Source of the DNA: Akkermansia sp.
GTDB lineage: Bacteria > Verrucomicrobiota > Verrucomicrobiia > Verrucomicrobiales > Akkermansiaceae
NCBI GenBank assembly: GCA_022787425.1
Contig: JALFWB010000003.1
Location: forward strand, 36,377 to 100,376
DNA length: 64,000 nt
Direction of reading: 5' to 3'
Numbering within the stretch: position 1 is the stretch's first letter; every line of letters begins with the position of its first letter. A program made the translations under genes and the position numbers. Shown here one piece after another: positions 25,011-32,992 of this stretch. The notes beneath the pieces are model-generated. The model searched no databases, was not told the origin of the DNA, and saw only the letters and a program-made list of their open reading frames with translations.

Positions 25011-25756
25011 GTCCGGTATCTCCGCGTGCGAGCATACAAACGATAGCCCCACATGATGATGGCCCCCACCACAATGCCACCCAAATGCCCGGCCTCACCG
25101 CCAGCATTGTTCAGGTTAAAGGCAATGACGATGACGGAAATACCGATGATGACCCACGCAAAGGTGCGCAGAGTCATGGTAACCGGCGGCATCAACAGTT
25201 GCACCAGCGCCTTCGGGTACAGGAACGAGGCCGCCACCATCACGCCGTATACGGCGGCGGAGGCTCCTACCATCGGCACCAGCTGCCAAGGTTGCAGTAC
25301 GCCGTCGTAACCGGCAGCCTCGGCCAAAAGCCTGCACACTACGTCCACATAGGGCATCTCCTGCAGCAATGAGTAGACTCCCAAACCGGCCAACAGTGAG
25401 GAGGTCAATGCACCGCCCACACCGCAAATCAAATAATAAACCAGGAAGCGCACGCTCCCCATCCGCCGCTCCACTGCGGGTCCGAAGAAATACAGCGCCC
25501 ACATGTTGAACAGGAGATGAACAATGCCGCCGTGCAGGAATTGGTAGGTAATCAGGCGCCAGGGCTCATGCAACATCATGCAGGTGAACCAAGAGTACGC
25601 CCCCATCACCTCTAGGGTCGAGGTGTCAAAGCCATCGGGAACCGCTATGCAGAACGCCGCATACTGACGAAAAAACAGACCGAGCACATACACGAGCACG
25701 TTCAGAATGATAATGCTCTTCGTGACGCTCAGAGGGAATAATCTCGAGAGACTCAT
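25007..25756 (-). CDS. rhomboid family intramembrane serine protease
   Basis: A 249-residue polytopic protein with six or more hydrophobic helices. The catalytic serine is in GASAAVYGVMV (rhomboid GxSG/A motif), the catalytic histidine in GEAGHLGGIVVGAI, and the upstream motif FLHGGIVHLLFNMWALYFFG contains the conserved HxxxN. Rhomboids cleave membrane proteins inside the bilayer; the target is unknown. It lies 5 bases after the DtxR-type gene and overlaps the HAD gene by 4 bases, so it belongs to a minus-strand operon that begins with the lipoprotein gene near 28.1 kb. Confidence 0.93.
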   Translation of the reverse strand: MSLSRLFPLSVTKSIIILNVLVYVLGLFFRQYAAFCIAVPDGFDTSTLEVMGAYSWFTCMMLHEPWRLITYQFLHGGIVHLLFNMWALYFFGPAVERRMGSVRFLVYYLICGVGGALTSSLLAGLGVYSLLQEMPYVDVVCRLLAEAAGYDGVLQPWQLVPMVGASAAVYGVMVAASFLYPKALVQLLMPPVTMTLRTFAWVIIGISVIVIAFNLNNAGGEAGHLGGIVVGAIIMWGYRLYARTRRYRT

Positions 25757-25761
25757 GCTGT

Positions 25762-26169
25762 TCAGACACCCTGCGGCGGTTTTTGTTCAAATTGAGCAGA
25801 CAGAGAACGAACCACACAGGTAACTTCATCACTCGTCATGATGTGTTCTATTTCACACGCAACGCGGTCAGCCCGATCCGGGGACAAGCCGGCCTGCAGC
25901 AGGAGCTGCGCCAGAGCTTGGTGCGCAGCAATGACGCGGCGCGCATATTCCCAGCCTGCCTCCGTCAGCTGCACCGGGGCGTATTGACTGTACTCCACAT
26001 AGCCCCCTGCTGCCAACTGGCGCATGGCCACGGTCACGCTGGGTTTCTTTACGCGCAGACGATCCGCAATATCCCCCACATGCGCATGCCCGTGTTCCTC
26101 GCACAGGTGGCCGATGGCCTCCAAATAATCCTCGGCACTGCGACTGAGTCTGTCCGTTGAGTCATTCAT
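25762..26169 (-). CDS. DtxR/MntR-family metal-dependent regulator
   Basis: A 135-residue winged-helix regulator of the DtxR/MntR family. It begins with a typical SRSAEDYLEAIGHLCEEHGHAHVGDIADRL and has the recognition helix KKPSVTVAMRQLAAGGYVEY. The dimerisation part contains HQALAQLLLQ and the metal-ligand-like CEIEHIMTSDE. The length and lack of an SH3-like domain point to the MntR (manganese) type rather than DtxR proper. Its start overlaps the upstream methyltransferase gene by 8 bases. I did not find a recognisable MntR operator in the neighbourhood, so its targets are probably elsewhere. Confidence 0.9.
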   Translation of the reverse strand: MNDSTDRLSRSAEDYLEAIGHLCEEHGHAHVGDIADRLRVKKPSVTVAMRQLAAGGYVEYSQYAPVQLTEAGWEYARRVIAAHQALAQLLLQAGLSPDRADRVACEIEHIMTSDEVTCVVRSLSAQFEQKPPQGV

Positions 26170-27391
26170 GTTTCTTCTGAAGGGTTGCCACGCATTCCAA
26201 ATGCTTGGTCTGCGGGAAGAGGTCGAAGGGCTGCACTTCCGTCACCTCATAGCCCGCGCGGTCGAACTCGGCCAAATCGCGAATCTGGGTCGCGGGGTTG
26301 CAGGAGACGTACACCACACGAGCGGGGCCGAAGGCAAAGAGTTGATCCAAGAAGAGCTTGTCACACCCCTTGCGCGGCGGGTCGATAACCACGGCTGTCT
26401 CCGATCCGGGGAAATCCACGCGCTCAAAAATAGCTTCAGCGGAGGCGGCCAAGAACTCGGCATGCGTGATTCCATTGCTGCGGGCGTTGGCGCGGGCCCA
26501 GTCGGCACTTGTTTCACTCACCTCCACCCCGAGCACGCGCTCGAAATGCCGGGCCAAGCACAGGGCAAAGAGGCCGCTGCCACAGTAGGCATCCACCAAG
26601 TAGCGCGCGCCGGAGGCACAGGCCTGCCGCGCCACATATTGAGTGAAGGCAGGCAGAATATACGGGTTGTTTTGGAAGAAGTCCCCGGCAAGGAAGCAGA
26701 AGGAAAGATCCCCCACATGCTCCGTGCAGACGGCGTTGTTGTTGGTGATGACCTGCCCCTCGCTCACGCGCATGAGCAGGGTAGCCCCGCGCTTGTACTG
26801 CCCGGCCCCGGCGTGAACGGCCTTGCGCAAGGCGGGGAGCGCGGCATTGATGGGGTCCATGGCGATGGGGCATTGCTTCACATCGCACACCTCACTGCGG
26901 GAGCCCTCGCGCAGAAAGCCTATGTTGCCCATCTTGGCATCCTTGGGCTTGTGAAAATGCGGGGTAATCTTGGAGCGGTAACCGTAGGTAACGGGGGACG
27001 GCACAGCCGGCAGCACGGGGAGCTGCAAGCCGGCCTGCAGGCGCAGCAAATCCGCCACCTGCTCTGTCTTCCAACGCAGCTGCTCGGCATACTCCAAGTG
27101 CTGGTACTGGCAGCCGCCGCAATAGCCGAACACGGGGCACACGGGCTGCACCCGGTGCGGCGAGGCTTCCAGCACTTCCACCAAATCCGCCTGCGAGCAG
27201 TTTTTCTCATTGCGATACACGCGGGCGCGCACTAACTCGCCGGGCAGGGTATGCGGCACAAAGACAACCCATCCGTCCACACGTCCCACACCGATGCCCA
27301 TGTTGGATAGCTTGTCGATGCGAAGCTCGAGCTCTTGGTGGTACGCGAAGGGCACGGGCACAAAGCGCTTGGGAGGCGTCTCGTTATTCAT
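26162..27391 (-). CDS. TrmA/RumA-type RNA m5U methyltransferase
   Basis: A 409-residue RNA (uracil-5-)-methyltransferase. It has an N-terminal TRAM-like domain (about residues 15-75, LSNMGIGVGRVDGWVVFVPHTLPGE), iron-sulphur cysteines in CPVFGYCGGCQYQH, the SAM motif DAYCGSGLFALCLA, VIDPPRKGCD, and the catalytic cysteine in VYVSCNPATQIRDL. RlmD/RlmC-type 23S rRNA methylation is most likely, but tRNA specificity cannot be excluded. The start at MNNETPPKRF overlaps the lipoprotein stop by 8 bases; a longer frame starts inside the lipoprotein gene and is unlikely. Confidence 0.92.
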   Translation of the reverse strand: MNNETPPKRFVPVPFAYHQELELRIDKLSNMGIGVGRVDGWVVFVPHTLPGELVRARVYRNEKNCSQADLVEVLEASPHRVQPVCPVFGYCGGCQYQHLEYAEQLRWKTEQVADLLRLQAGLQLPVLPAVPSPVTYGYRSKITPHFHKPKDAKMGNIGFLREGSRSEVCDVKQCPIAMDPINAALPALRKAVHAGAGQYKRGATLLMRVSEGQVITNNNAVCTEHVGDLSFCFLAGDFFQNNPYILPAFTQYVARQACASGARYLVDAYCGSGLFALCLARHFERVLGVEVSETSADWARANARSNGITHAEFLAASAEAIFERVDFPGSETAVVIDPPRKGCDKLFLDQLFAFGPARVVYVSCNPATQIRDLAEFDRAGYEVTEVQPFDLFPQTKHLECVATLQKKHE

Positions 27392-28118
27392 GGTCGGTGG
27401 TCTTCCGTTTGATCTTGCCGTCCACATCCATGGGGAGCTCTCCCGGCAGCTTGGGGGAGCGCAGTCCCCGCATATCCACGGCATTCGGTCCGGGAGTGGG
27501 GAGATCCTCGCTGTTGGGCTCTGCTGCGGGCCCGAAGCCGCCCAGTCGCAGGCGACCGGGAATGGCTTCCGGTGTACCGACGGGCTGCACAGTCATTGCC
27601 GGCGCAGGCTCATCCGGGAAGGAGACTCCGGCAGAGGTCGCTGGGGAAGCTGCAGGACGCGGAGCGGGGATGGGGGCGGTGTTCTCAGCCTCGGTGGCGC
27701 GGCGGGGTTGGGAGGCCAGGAGCTCCCGGGCCGACTGCTGCTGAGCTTGGGAGGGGACGGGGGTGCGCGTCGCTGCCGGGGTAGTCACCGACTCGGCAGG
27801 ATGTGTCTCTGCCACCGCCTGCGCAGCTGTCGGTGTTGTCGGAGTTGTCGCAGGCACAGTGGGGGCAGCCGGGGTGGATGCAGCCGCAGGTGCAGTCGGC
27901 TCGCTCGCCACAGGAGTGCCGCTCGCCGGGGTCTCCGCCGCAGGCTCAGCTTTCGCCGTGCGCGCAGGGGTCTCTGCCTTCTTCGCAGCACCGGCCGCAG
28001 GGCGCGTGCTGAATGGGTTGCCGGCTACCTTAGGGGCCTCGCTCGCCCGGCGTACAAGGCTGCAGGAGGTCGCCAATACCGGTACCAGTACGGCGAGTAT
28101 GTAGAAAAGATGTCTCAT
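27384..28118 (-). CDS. Pro/Ala/Thr-rich lipoprotein of unknown function
   Basis: A 244-residue predicted lipoprotein. The N terminus is a signal sequence ending in a lipobox-like LATSC, with the lipidated cysteine at residue 19. Residues 45-170 are low complexity, dominated by A, P and T, with many short TPA/PTAP repeats, probably an extended periplasmic linker. The last 70 residues are less biased (GRLRLGGFGPAAEPNSEDLPTP region) and end basic. It is first in a minus-strand operon with the methyltransferase, regulator, rhomboid and HAD genes. No family is recognised. Confidence 0.75.
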   Translation of the reverse strand: MRHLFYILAVLVPVLATSCSLVRRASEAPKVAGNPFSTRPAAGAAKKAETPARTAKAEPAAETPASGTPVASEPTAPAAASTPAAPTVPATTPTTPTAAQAVAETHPAESVTTPAATRTPVPSQAQQQSARELLASQPRRATEAENTAPIPAPRPAASPATSAGVSFPDEPAPAMTVQPVGTPEAIPGRLRLGGFGPAAEPNSEDLPTPGPNAVDMRGLRSPKLPGELPMDVDGKIKRKTTDHE

Positions 28119-28227
28119 AAACAGCTTAATCTACCATATTCTACCCCCTATGGCAAGCCGTCATTGTGACTTCACAGCGTTTTACCGCTCAATCAGAATA
28201 AATTTTTACCTTTTCGCGTCAATTCGC

Positions 28228-28255
28228 TTGACAAAGCGCCGAACAGGCGTATAAT
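28228..28255 (+). promoter_or_regulatory. strong sigma70-type promoter of rpsT
   Basis: A perfect TTGACA (28228-28233), a 16-base spacer, and a perfect TATAAT (28250-28255), with a leader of about 33 bases. Confidence 0.85.
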
Positions 28256-28294
28256 GTCCGCCACCAAACGATAAAACACGCTATTTTTCTTATT

Positions 28295-28558
28295 ATGGCA
28301 CATAATTCATCTGCAAAGAAGCGCATCCGCCAGACGATTGCCCGCACGGCAATCAATCGCTCCGTTCTTTCCCGCGTCCGTACCCTTCGCAAGAAGGTGG
28401 CTGTGGCTGTTGAGGCCAAGGACAAGGAGGCCGCTGTTAAGGCCTACAATGAGTTCGCCTCCGCCATCGACAAAGCGGCTAAGAAGAACCGGGTGCCCGC
28501 CAACCGCGCCTCTAATTACAAGAGCAAGGCCGCCAAGGCTATCGCTTCGATTGCCTAA
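28295..28558 (+). CDS. rpsT: 30S ribosomal protein S20
   Basis: Small-subunit ribosomal protein binding 16S rRNA. It has 87 residues, highly basic and alpha-helical, with the family start MAHNSSAKKRIRQTIAR, the central KKVAVAVEAKDKEAA and the closing NRASNYKSKAAKAI. A consensus promoter lies upstream, but no Shine-Dalgarno sequence precedes the ATG (the leader just before it is T-rich). A hairpin and the zinc-ribbon gene follow. Confidence 0.96.
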   Translation: MAHNSSAKKRIRQTIARTAINRSVLSRVRTLRKKVAVAVEAKDKEAAVKAYNEFASAIDKAAKKNRVPANRASNYKSKAAKAIASIA

Positions 28559-28591
28559 ACGCTTTTTTGTGTTTTCGTTTCGTGTTATTGC

Positions 28592-28620
28592 GGGGCACCG
28601 GTCTGCCGGTGTCCCGTCCT
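28592..28620 (+). terminator. hairpin after rpsT, possible terminator or attenuator
   Basis: A 10-pair stem (GGGGCACCGG with CCGGTGTCCC, one G-T pair) with a TCTG loop, followed by the moderately T-rich GTCCTTTCTTT. It lies 18 bases before the zinc-ribbon ATG, so it may terminate rpsT partially. Confidence 0.5.
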
Positions 28621-28633
28621 TTCTTTCCCGACA

Positions 28634-28858
28634 ATGAAAGCCTCTGACCTTGAAGAGATGGCCAACACGGTCATGAACGATCCGGAGTCCTACAAGATCT
28701 GCAGCATCTGCGGTGGTATCGTTGACCGCAGTGCAGACATTTGCCCGGACTGCTCCGGCTACCGCTTTGACACCGACAGGGAGTCGGTGGCCAACCGAGC
28801 ACTCGATCTGGCAGCCAAGCGTTCCGAGGCCGTCACTCATCTGGATGACCTGACCTGA
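28634..28858 (+). CDS. small zinc-ribbon protein, 74 aa
   Basis: A 74-residue protein with a compact CxxC-x13-CxxC zinc ribbon (CSICGG...CPDCSG, about residues 23-41), framed by an N-terminal helix and a C-terminal helix (RESVANRALDLAAKRSEAV). I do not know its function; such small ribbons bind nucleic acid or proteins. It follows rpsT by 75 bases behind a hairpin and has its own terminator. No separate promoter is clear, so it may depend on readthrough from rpsT. Confidence 0.7.
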   Translation: MKASDLEEMANTVMNDPESYKICSICGGIVDRSADICPDCSGYRFDTDRESVANRALDLAAKRSEAVTHLDDLT

Positions 28859-28880
28859 TCGCCCCGACGCTGCACGAGAA

Positions 28881-28926
28881 ATCCCGCACCCCATCCATGT
28901 TCGGAGAGGCGTGCGGGATCTTTATC
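28881..28926 (+). terminator. rho-independent terminator after the zinc-ribbon gene
   Basis: A 9-pair stem (ATCCCGCAC at 28881-28889 with GTGCGGGAT at 28911-28919) followed by CTTTATCT. Confidence 0.7.
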
Positions 28927-29208
28927 TCATCAGGTCCGGCAACTCACCCGGGCTGAGCGGGCCGGCATTGGAAGAATCGTTGATGAGGGTGTCGAAGAGG
29001 GCCTTCTTTTCCTCATGAAGCGCCGCACCCCCGGCAGCAGATGAATCAGCACCATCAGCGCGGTGTCGATGTTGCATCCCTCATACCCGGACTTCACCAC
29101 ACCTCCCAAGTCCTTCCGCCAAGTCGTATACTGCGCCGCAGCCACCCGAAAAAACGACACCAGCAACCGACCGTCGATGGGCGGTACACTCTTGTCTTCT
29201 CTACTCAT
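28922..29208 (-). pseudogene. small gene that appears frameshifted
   Basis: The frame opened at 29208 (MSREDKSVPPIDGRLLVSFF) looks like real protein for about 50 residues, then turns into implausible sequence rich in R, P and S and stops at 28930. From about 29077 another frame carries convincing coding sequence with GC-rich third positions (AALHEEKKALFDTLINDSSN) and stops at 28922. Together they would make a protein of about 95 residues if one frameshift near 29045-29077 is bridged. This may be a decayed gene, a sequencing error, or two overlapping small ORFs, since the second frame has its own ATG at 29077. I do not recognise either part. Confidence 0.45.
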
Positions 29209-29252
29209 CTCCTTCGTCTCCCGGTTGATTGTCTCTGCACAGCTTTCTCAAC

Positions 29253-29284
29253 AAAAAAACCCGGAGGCATTCACACCTCCGGGC
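29253..29284 (-). terminator. terminator of tRNA-Glu
   Basis: On the minus strand a perfect stem (CCCGGAGG with CCTCCGGG and flanking pairs) is followed by seven T. Confidence 0.85.
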
Positions 29285-29290
29285 CTTCAG

Positions 29291-29362
29291 CATCCCCATG
29301 CGGATTCGAACCGCAGTTCTATGACTGAGAATCATATGTCCTAACCCCTAGACGATGGGGAC
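29291..29362 (-). tRNA. tRNA-Glu (anticodon CTC)
   Basis: The reverse strand folds into a complete cloverleaf of 72 bases. The acceptor stem is GTCCCCA with TGGGGAT, including a G-T first pair. The D arm is GTCT/GGAC, and the anticodon stem TATGA/TCATA encloses loop TTCTCAG with anticodon CTC. The T arm is TGCGG/CCGCA around TTCGAAT. The 3' CCA is not encoded. A promoter lies upstream and a strong terminator downstream, so it is a single-gene transcript. Confidence 0.93.
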
Positions 29363-29405
29363 TTTCGGTCAGGTTGCCTTTCGCTCATCGCGTGTCGGCA
29401 GGGCT

Positions 29406-29433
29406 ATTATAGCACTCTCAACCCCGAAGTCAA
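29406..29433 (-). promoter_or_regulatory. promoter of tRNA-Glu
   Basis: On the minus strand TTGACT (29428-29433), a 16-base spacer and a perfect TATAAT (29406-29411). Confidence 0.8.
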
Positions 29434-29464
29434 GACTTTTTTGAAGAAATTTGCCGAAAAAGAC

Positions 29465-29508
29465 AAAAAAAATCACCCCGAGGCCGCATCGGGGGCAACC
29501 TCGGGGTG
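29465..29508 (-). terminator. terminator of the thioredoxin-like gene
   Basis: On the minus strand a 10-pair stem (CACCCCGAGG with CCTCGGGGTG) is followed by a run of eight T (29465-29472 read as A on the plus strand, one interruption). Confidence 0.85.
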
Positions 29509-29529
29509 CAAAACGGGAGAAAAAGCGGG

Positions 29530-30078
29530 TCAGGACTTCTTGCTCTTCTTCTGCTTCTTCATCTTGGTGACGTAGGTCTTCCAGTTGGCCATCATGGCCG
29601 CCACCTTGTCGCCGCCGGCTTCATCCAGCTTATTACCCTCGGCATCGAGCACAACCAAGTAGGGCAGCAGACCGCCGCGGGTGTAGGGGAACGGAAGGCC
29701 GCGATGATCCTTCGGCCCGATCATGGGGAACTTGATTTTCCCCTTCGAGGCCCAGGACTTGGCGGTGGCGTCATCGGCATCGATGTTGTACATCACGATT
29801 TCCGCGCCCTTTCCCTTCATTTCCTTGTAGGCCTTGTTGATCATAGGCAGCTCGGCCACACAGATACCGCAGGTGCTGCGGGATTTGTACACAAAGAAGA
29901 CGGAGGCCTTCTTGTTCAGCTTGGCACTGTTGACCAAGGGCTTCTCCGACAGGGCCTGCGTGAGTGCAGGGAGGGCGGGTTTGTCTTCGGCGGCAGAATC
30001 TTCCTGCGCAGCGGCGGGAAGGGCAGTCACGGCACAGAATGCCAGGGCTGCAAACACGCTGTAGATGATGTTTTTCAT
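29530..30078 (-). CDS. secreted thioredoxin-like protein
   Basis: A 182-residue exported protein. A signal peptide occupies the first 23 residues (MKNIIYSVFAALAFCAVTAL, cleavage after AAA). The body shows a thioredoxin-fold strand SVFFVYKSRSTCGIC with a CxxC redox pair (CGIC), helix ELPMINKAYKEM, and the later strand LLPYLVVLDAEGNKLDEAGG, where LP stands near the cis-proline position. The C terminus is very basic (KMKKQKKSKKS). It probably acts as a periplasmic disulphide reductase or oxidase. The start is chosen at the signal peptide; the longer frame adds 45 residues reading into pgi. It follows pgi by 13 bases. Confidence 0.85.
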   Translation of the reverse strand: MKNIIYSVFAALAFCAVTALPAAAQEDSAAEDKPALPALTQALSEKPLVNSAKLNKKASVFFVYKSRSTCGICVAELPMINKAYKEMKGKGAEIVMYNIDADDATAKSWASKGKIKFPMIGPKDHRGLPFPYTRGGLLPYLVVLDAEGNKLDEAGGDKVAAMMANWKTYVTKMKKQKKSKKS

Positions 30079-30091
30079 GGTATCTTTGGGG

Positions 30092-31624
30092 TTATTTTCT
30101 GAATGTATCGCAGCAGGCGCACTCACCCATCTGCCAGCAGGCCTTGCCGGACTCCGCGATGTGCACGAGGGCGTGGTAGGTGTCCTCTGCATCGGCACCC
30201 ACCTTGGCGGCAATCTCGGTGGCCGTGGCGGGAGTGTCCGTCAGAGCAGCGGCAGCGGCGCTCAGGAGCTTCAGGAAGGCGTTGGCGGCCAGCTTGCCGG
30301 CCTGCACACCGGGCTGGTGGTAGGCGTTGATGTGAATGAGGCTTGCGTAGAAGCTCACGGCGCGCTCGAACAGGGCAATCAGCATGCCGAGGGTGTAAGC
30401 GTTCACCTCCGGGATGGAGATGGTGATGCTCTGCCGGCCGCTCTCGGCCAAGGCCTTGCGGGTGCCGCGCAGGAAGCCCTGCAGGTAGTCGCCGGCGGTG
30501 AAGCCGGGCTCCACTTCCACCGTGTCCGCAGAGCAGCGGCGCACCTCAATGAAGGTGACGAAGAAGTTGTTGAGGCCGTCGCGAAGCTGCTGCACATAGG
30601 CGTGCTGGTCCGTGGACCCCTTGTTACCGTACACGGAGATACCCTGGTGCACCGGCTTGCCGTCCAGGTCCAGCTCCTTGCCCAGGGACTCCATGATGAG
30701 CTGCTGCAGGTATTTGGAGAAGAGCACGAGACTGTCCTTGTAGGGCAGCACCACCATATCCTTCTTGCCGTGGCCCTCGCCCGCCTTGTACCAAGCCAAG
30801 GCCAAACGCATGGAGGCGTTGCGAGCGGTGTCCGCCACCCGGGTGTGTGCATCCATATCGGCAGCGCCGCGCAGCAGACTGTCGATGTCCACCCCCTGCA
30901 GGGCCGCCGGCAGCAGACCGACCACCGAGGTCTCGGACGTGCGGCCGCCCACCCAATCCTCCATGGGGAAGCGGGCCACCCAGCCCTCCGACGCAGCCAC
31001 GCCGTCCAGCTTGGAGCCCACGCCCGTGACGGCTACCGCCTGCTTGGCGAAGGAATACCCATGCTGCGCAAAATACGCCTGCGCGCTGACCATGCCGTTG
31101 CGGGTCTCCGGCGTGCCGCCGGACTTGGAGATGACGACGACGAGGGTCTCGGCCAGCGGAAGCTGCTCGAGCACACGCAGCATGCCGTCGGGGTCCGTAT
31201 TGTCCAGGAAGCGCATGGCCAAGCCCTTGCCGGGCAGAGCATCTGCGACCAGCTCCGGGCCCAAGGCGGAACCGCCGATGCCGATGACCAAGCAGGTGCT
31301 GTAGGGACGCCCGGAGGGGGACACGATACGCCCGCCCAGCACATCCGCTGCAAAAGCCTTCAACGCCGCAAGCGGCTCGTCAATCTTAGCCTTCAGCTCC
31401 GGCGTCGGGGCCAACGTGCTGTTGCGCAGCCAATAATGCCCCACCATGCGGCCCTCATCCGGGTTGGCGATCGCCCCGCCCTCCAGCTCGGCCACCTCTT
31501 TGTAAGCTCGCTCTGCGAGAGGCTGCAGCTGCGCCTCTTCCTCCGCCGTCAGCGGCAGTTTTGAGAAATCAATCGAAAATCCCGCTTCGGGGTATCTCAA
31601 CAACCGGTCTGCATACTCTTTCAT
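30092..31624 (-). CDS. pgi: glucose-6-phosphate isomerase
   Basis: Cytoplasmic enzyme that interconverts glucose 6-phosphate and fructose 6-phosphate. The 510 residues contain the sugar-phosphate-binding [23 protein letters not shown], and [16 protein letters not shown], with the catalytic glutamate and histidine regions. It is transcribed with the thioredoxin-like gene, which starts 13 bases downstream. A consensus promoter ends 8 bases before the ATG, so the mRNA should have almost no leader. Confidence 0.95.
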   Translation of the reverse strand: MKEYADRLLRYPEAGFSIDFSKLPLTAEEEAQLQPLAERAYKEVAELEGGAIANPDEGRMVGHYWLRNSTLAPTPELKAKIDEPLAALKAFAADVLGGRIVSPSGRPYSTCLVIGIGGSALGPELVADALPGKGLAMRFLDNTDPDGMLRVLEQLPLAETLVVVISKSGGTPETRNGMVSAQAYFAQHGYSFAKQAVAVTGVGSKLDGVAASEGWVARFPMEDWVGGRTSETSVVGLLPAALQGVDIDSLLRGAADMDAHTRVADTARNASMRLALAWYKAGEGHGKKDMVVLPYKDSLVLFSKYLQQLIMESLGKELDLDGKPVHQGISVYGNKGSTDQHAYVQQLRDGLNNFFVTFIEVRRCSADTVEVEPGFTAGDYLQGFLRGTRKALAESGRQSITISIPEVNAYTLGMLIALFERAVSFYASLIHINAYHQPGVQAGKLAANAFLKLLSAAAAALTDTPATATEIAAKVGADAEDTYHALVHIAESGKACWQMGECACCDTFRK

Positions 31625-31632
31625 ACCCCGCC

Positions 31633-31661
31633 ATTATACCCGCCACCGCCCCCCCATGCAA
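31633..31661 (-). promoter_or_regulatory. promoter of pgi, predicted near-leaderless
   Basis: On the minus strand TTGCAT (31656-31661), a 17-base spacer and a perfect TATAAT (31633-31638), 8 bases from the ATG. Confidence 0.7.
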
Positions 31662-31746
31662 GCCTTTTTCCGTCCCTCTCCACCCCCTTCCCCACCCTTT
31701 TTTGCCCCTTTTTTGTAAAAAAATCCCCCTTCCCCATAAAAAAAGC

Positions 31747-31775
31747 TTGACTTCGCCCTAAAAAGGCGGTAAACT
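31747..31775 (+). promoter_or_regulatory. promoter of tRNA-fMet
   Basis: TTGACT (31747-31752), a 17-base spacer, then TAAACT (31770-31775). Confidence 0.7.
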
Positions 31776-31808
31776 GCCCTCGCACCCATCCCGGGTCATT
31801 CATTCAAT

Positions 31809-31882
<74 letters not shown>

Positions 31883-31918
31883 TCGAAGATCAGCAAACGA
31901 GGTCGTACGAAACGACGC

Positions 31919-31947
31919 AAAAAAGCCCCCAATTCCGGGGGCTTTTT
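31919..31947 (+). terminator. terminator of tRNA-fMet
   Basis: AAAAGCCCCC pairs with GGGGGCTTTTT around a short loop, giving a strong stem and T tract. Confidence 0.85.
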
Positions 31948-32052
31948 GAATTTTGGCTTGTAGAGCGTACGAAAGGCGAGTATGAGGCATGTGCATACAG
32001 AGGGTGAGAACCGATACAAAAGAAGGAAGCAGGATGGCACAGCGGGGAAGGA

Positions 32053-32091
32053 GGTATGCCGGGCTTGGAGGAGCCTTCCTGCCGCTGTGGT
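32053..32091 (+). repeat. dispersed intergenic repeat, copy F (partial)
   Basis: These 39 bases match the reverse complement of 45841-45879 at 33 of 39 positions by eye. The end (CTGTGG-TGTAG) also resembles the start of the 110-base repeats at 50383 and 52161. It lies between the tRNA-fMet terminator and abiE. Confidence 0.55.
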
Positions 32092-32124
32092 TGTAGAGTT
32101 TTAAGGTGATTCTGCACATTTTTC

Positions 32125-32152
32125 TTGCAATTATAAAGGGTTTTCGTATAAT
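32125..32152 (+). promoter_or_regulatory. promoter of the abiE operon
   Basis: TTGCAA (32125-32130), a 16-base spacer and a perfect TATAAT (32147-32152). TTATA and TATAA in inverted orientation over the spacer and -10 box could form an AbiEi operator, but this is only suggestive. Confidence 0.6.
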
Positions 32153-32164
32153 AACGCAGGAAGG

Positions 32165-32992
32165 ATGCAAAAACTCACTGTCAGGAAGTGGATTCAAAGG
32201 CTCGCCCGGTGTGGGCGTATGTCCTTTACAAAGGAAGAGATTCGGGAGCAGCTCCCGGATATGCCGTTCCTTACCCTGAATGCTGCCCTGCATCGGGCTT
32301 GTCGCATGCGGCTGATTGCATCGGCTTGGCGAGGCTTTTATGTGATTCTGCCCCCGGAATACCAAGATGCCGGGATACTCCCCGTCTCCGAATACATCGA
32401 CAAACTCATGCGCTACCTGGGCAGGCCGTACTGCGTCTCCCTGCTCAATGCAGCGGCCTTCTACGGTGCGGCCCATCAACGCCCCATGACCTTCACCGTC
32501 ATGACATCCGAGCCGGCGCCCCGCAACTCCGACAAACAGACAAACTTCCTGCGTTTTATATCCAAATCGCGGGTTCGGCAGGGGTTTCCGGATGCGCTGG
32601 TACGCCGCATCAAAACGCAATACAGCAGCATGCTGATCTCCTCTCCGGAGTTCACCGCATGCTCTCTGGTACAGTATACAAAAGCCTCCGGCGGACTCTC
32701 CCATGTCCTCACGGTATTAGATGAGCTCACCGAGTCATGCCGCTTCGACCGACTGCCGAAGGAGCTGTATGATTACGTGCCCACACCGGTGCTCCAGCGC
32801 TTGGGATACCTTTTGGACTCCCTGCTGAACAGGCAAACCGAGTCCGGGCAATTATACGATTTCATCAGCAAGTCACCGGATAAAACACGACGGACAAAGT
32901 TAGACCCCGCCCTTCCGTTGAGCGGAGACTGCTACGACCCCGGATGGAAGATCTGCGTCAACACTCACCCCGAAAACGACCTCGATGATTGA
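32165..32992 (+). CDS. abiEi: AbiEi-family type IV antitoxin and regulator
   Basis: A 275-residue antitoxin of the AbiE system. The N-terminal winged helix (about residues 1-65, FTKEEIREQLPDMPFLTLNAALHRACRMRLIASAWRGFYVILPPEY) binds DNA and represses the operon. The following domain (about 75-275) contains the AbiEi-typical LMRYLGRPYCVSLLNAAAFYGAAHQRP and LPKELYDYVPTPVLQRLGYLLD. In type IV systems the antitoxin blocks the toxin's action without binding it directly. The toxin gene overlaps its last 8 bases. An AGGAAGG stretch abuts the ATG, which is unusual in this window where most genes lack one. Confidence 0.9.
   Translation: MQKLTVRKWIQRLARCGRMSFTKEEIREQLPDMPFLTLNAALHRACRMRLIASAWRGFYVILPPEYQDAGILPVSEYIDKLMRYLGRPYCVSLLNAAAFYGAAHQRPMTFTVMTSEPAPRNSDKQTNFLRFISKSRVRQGFPDALVRRIKTQYSSMLISSPEFTACSLVQYTKASGGLSHVLTVLDELTESCRFDRLPKELYDYVPTPVLQRLGYLLDSLLNRQTESGQLYDFISKSPDKTRRTKLDPALPLSGDCYDPGWKICVNTHPENDLDD

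Noticed and set aside
26168..27235. 355-codon open frame on the plus strand
   Set aside because: Antisense of the TrmA/RumA-type methyltransferase.
30065..31564. 499-codon open frame on the plus strand
   Set aside because: Antisense of pgi, which carries all family signatures on the minus strand.
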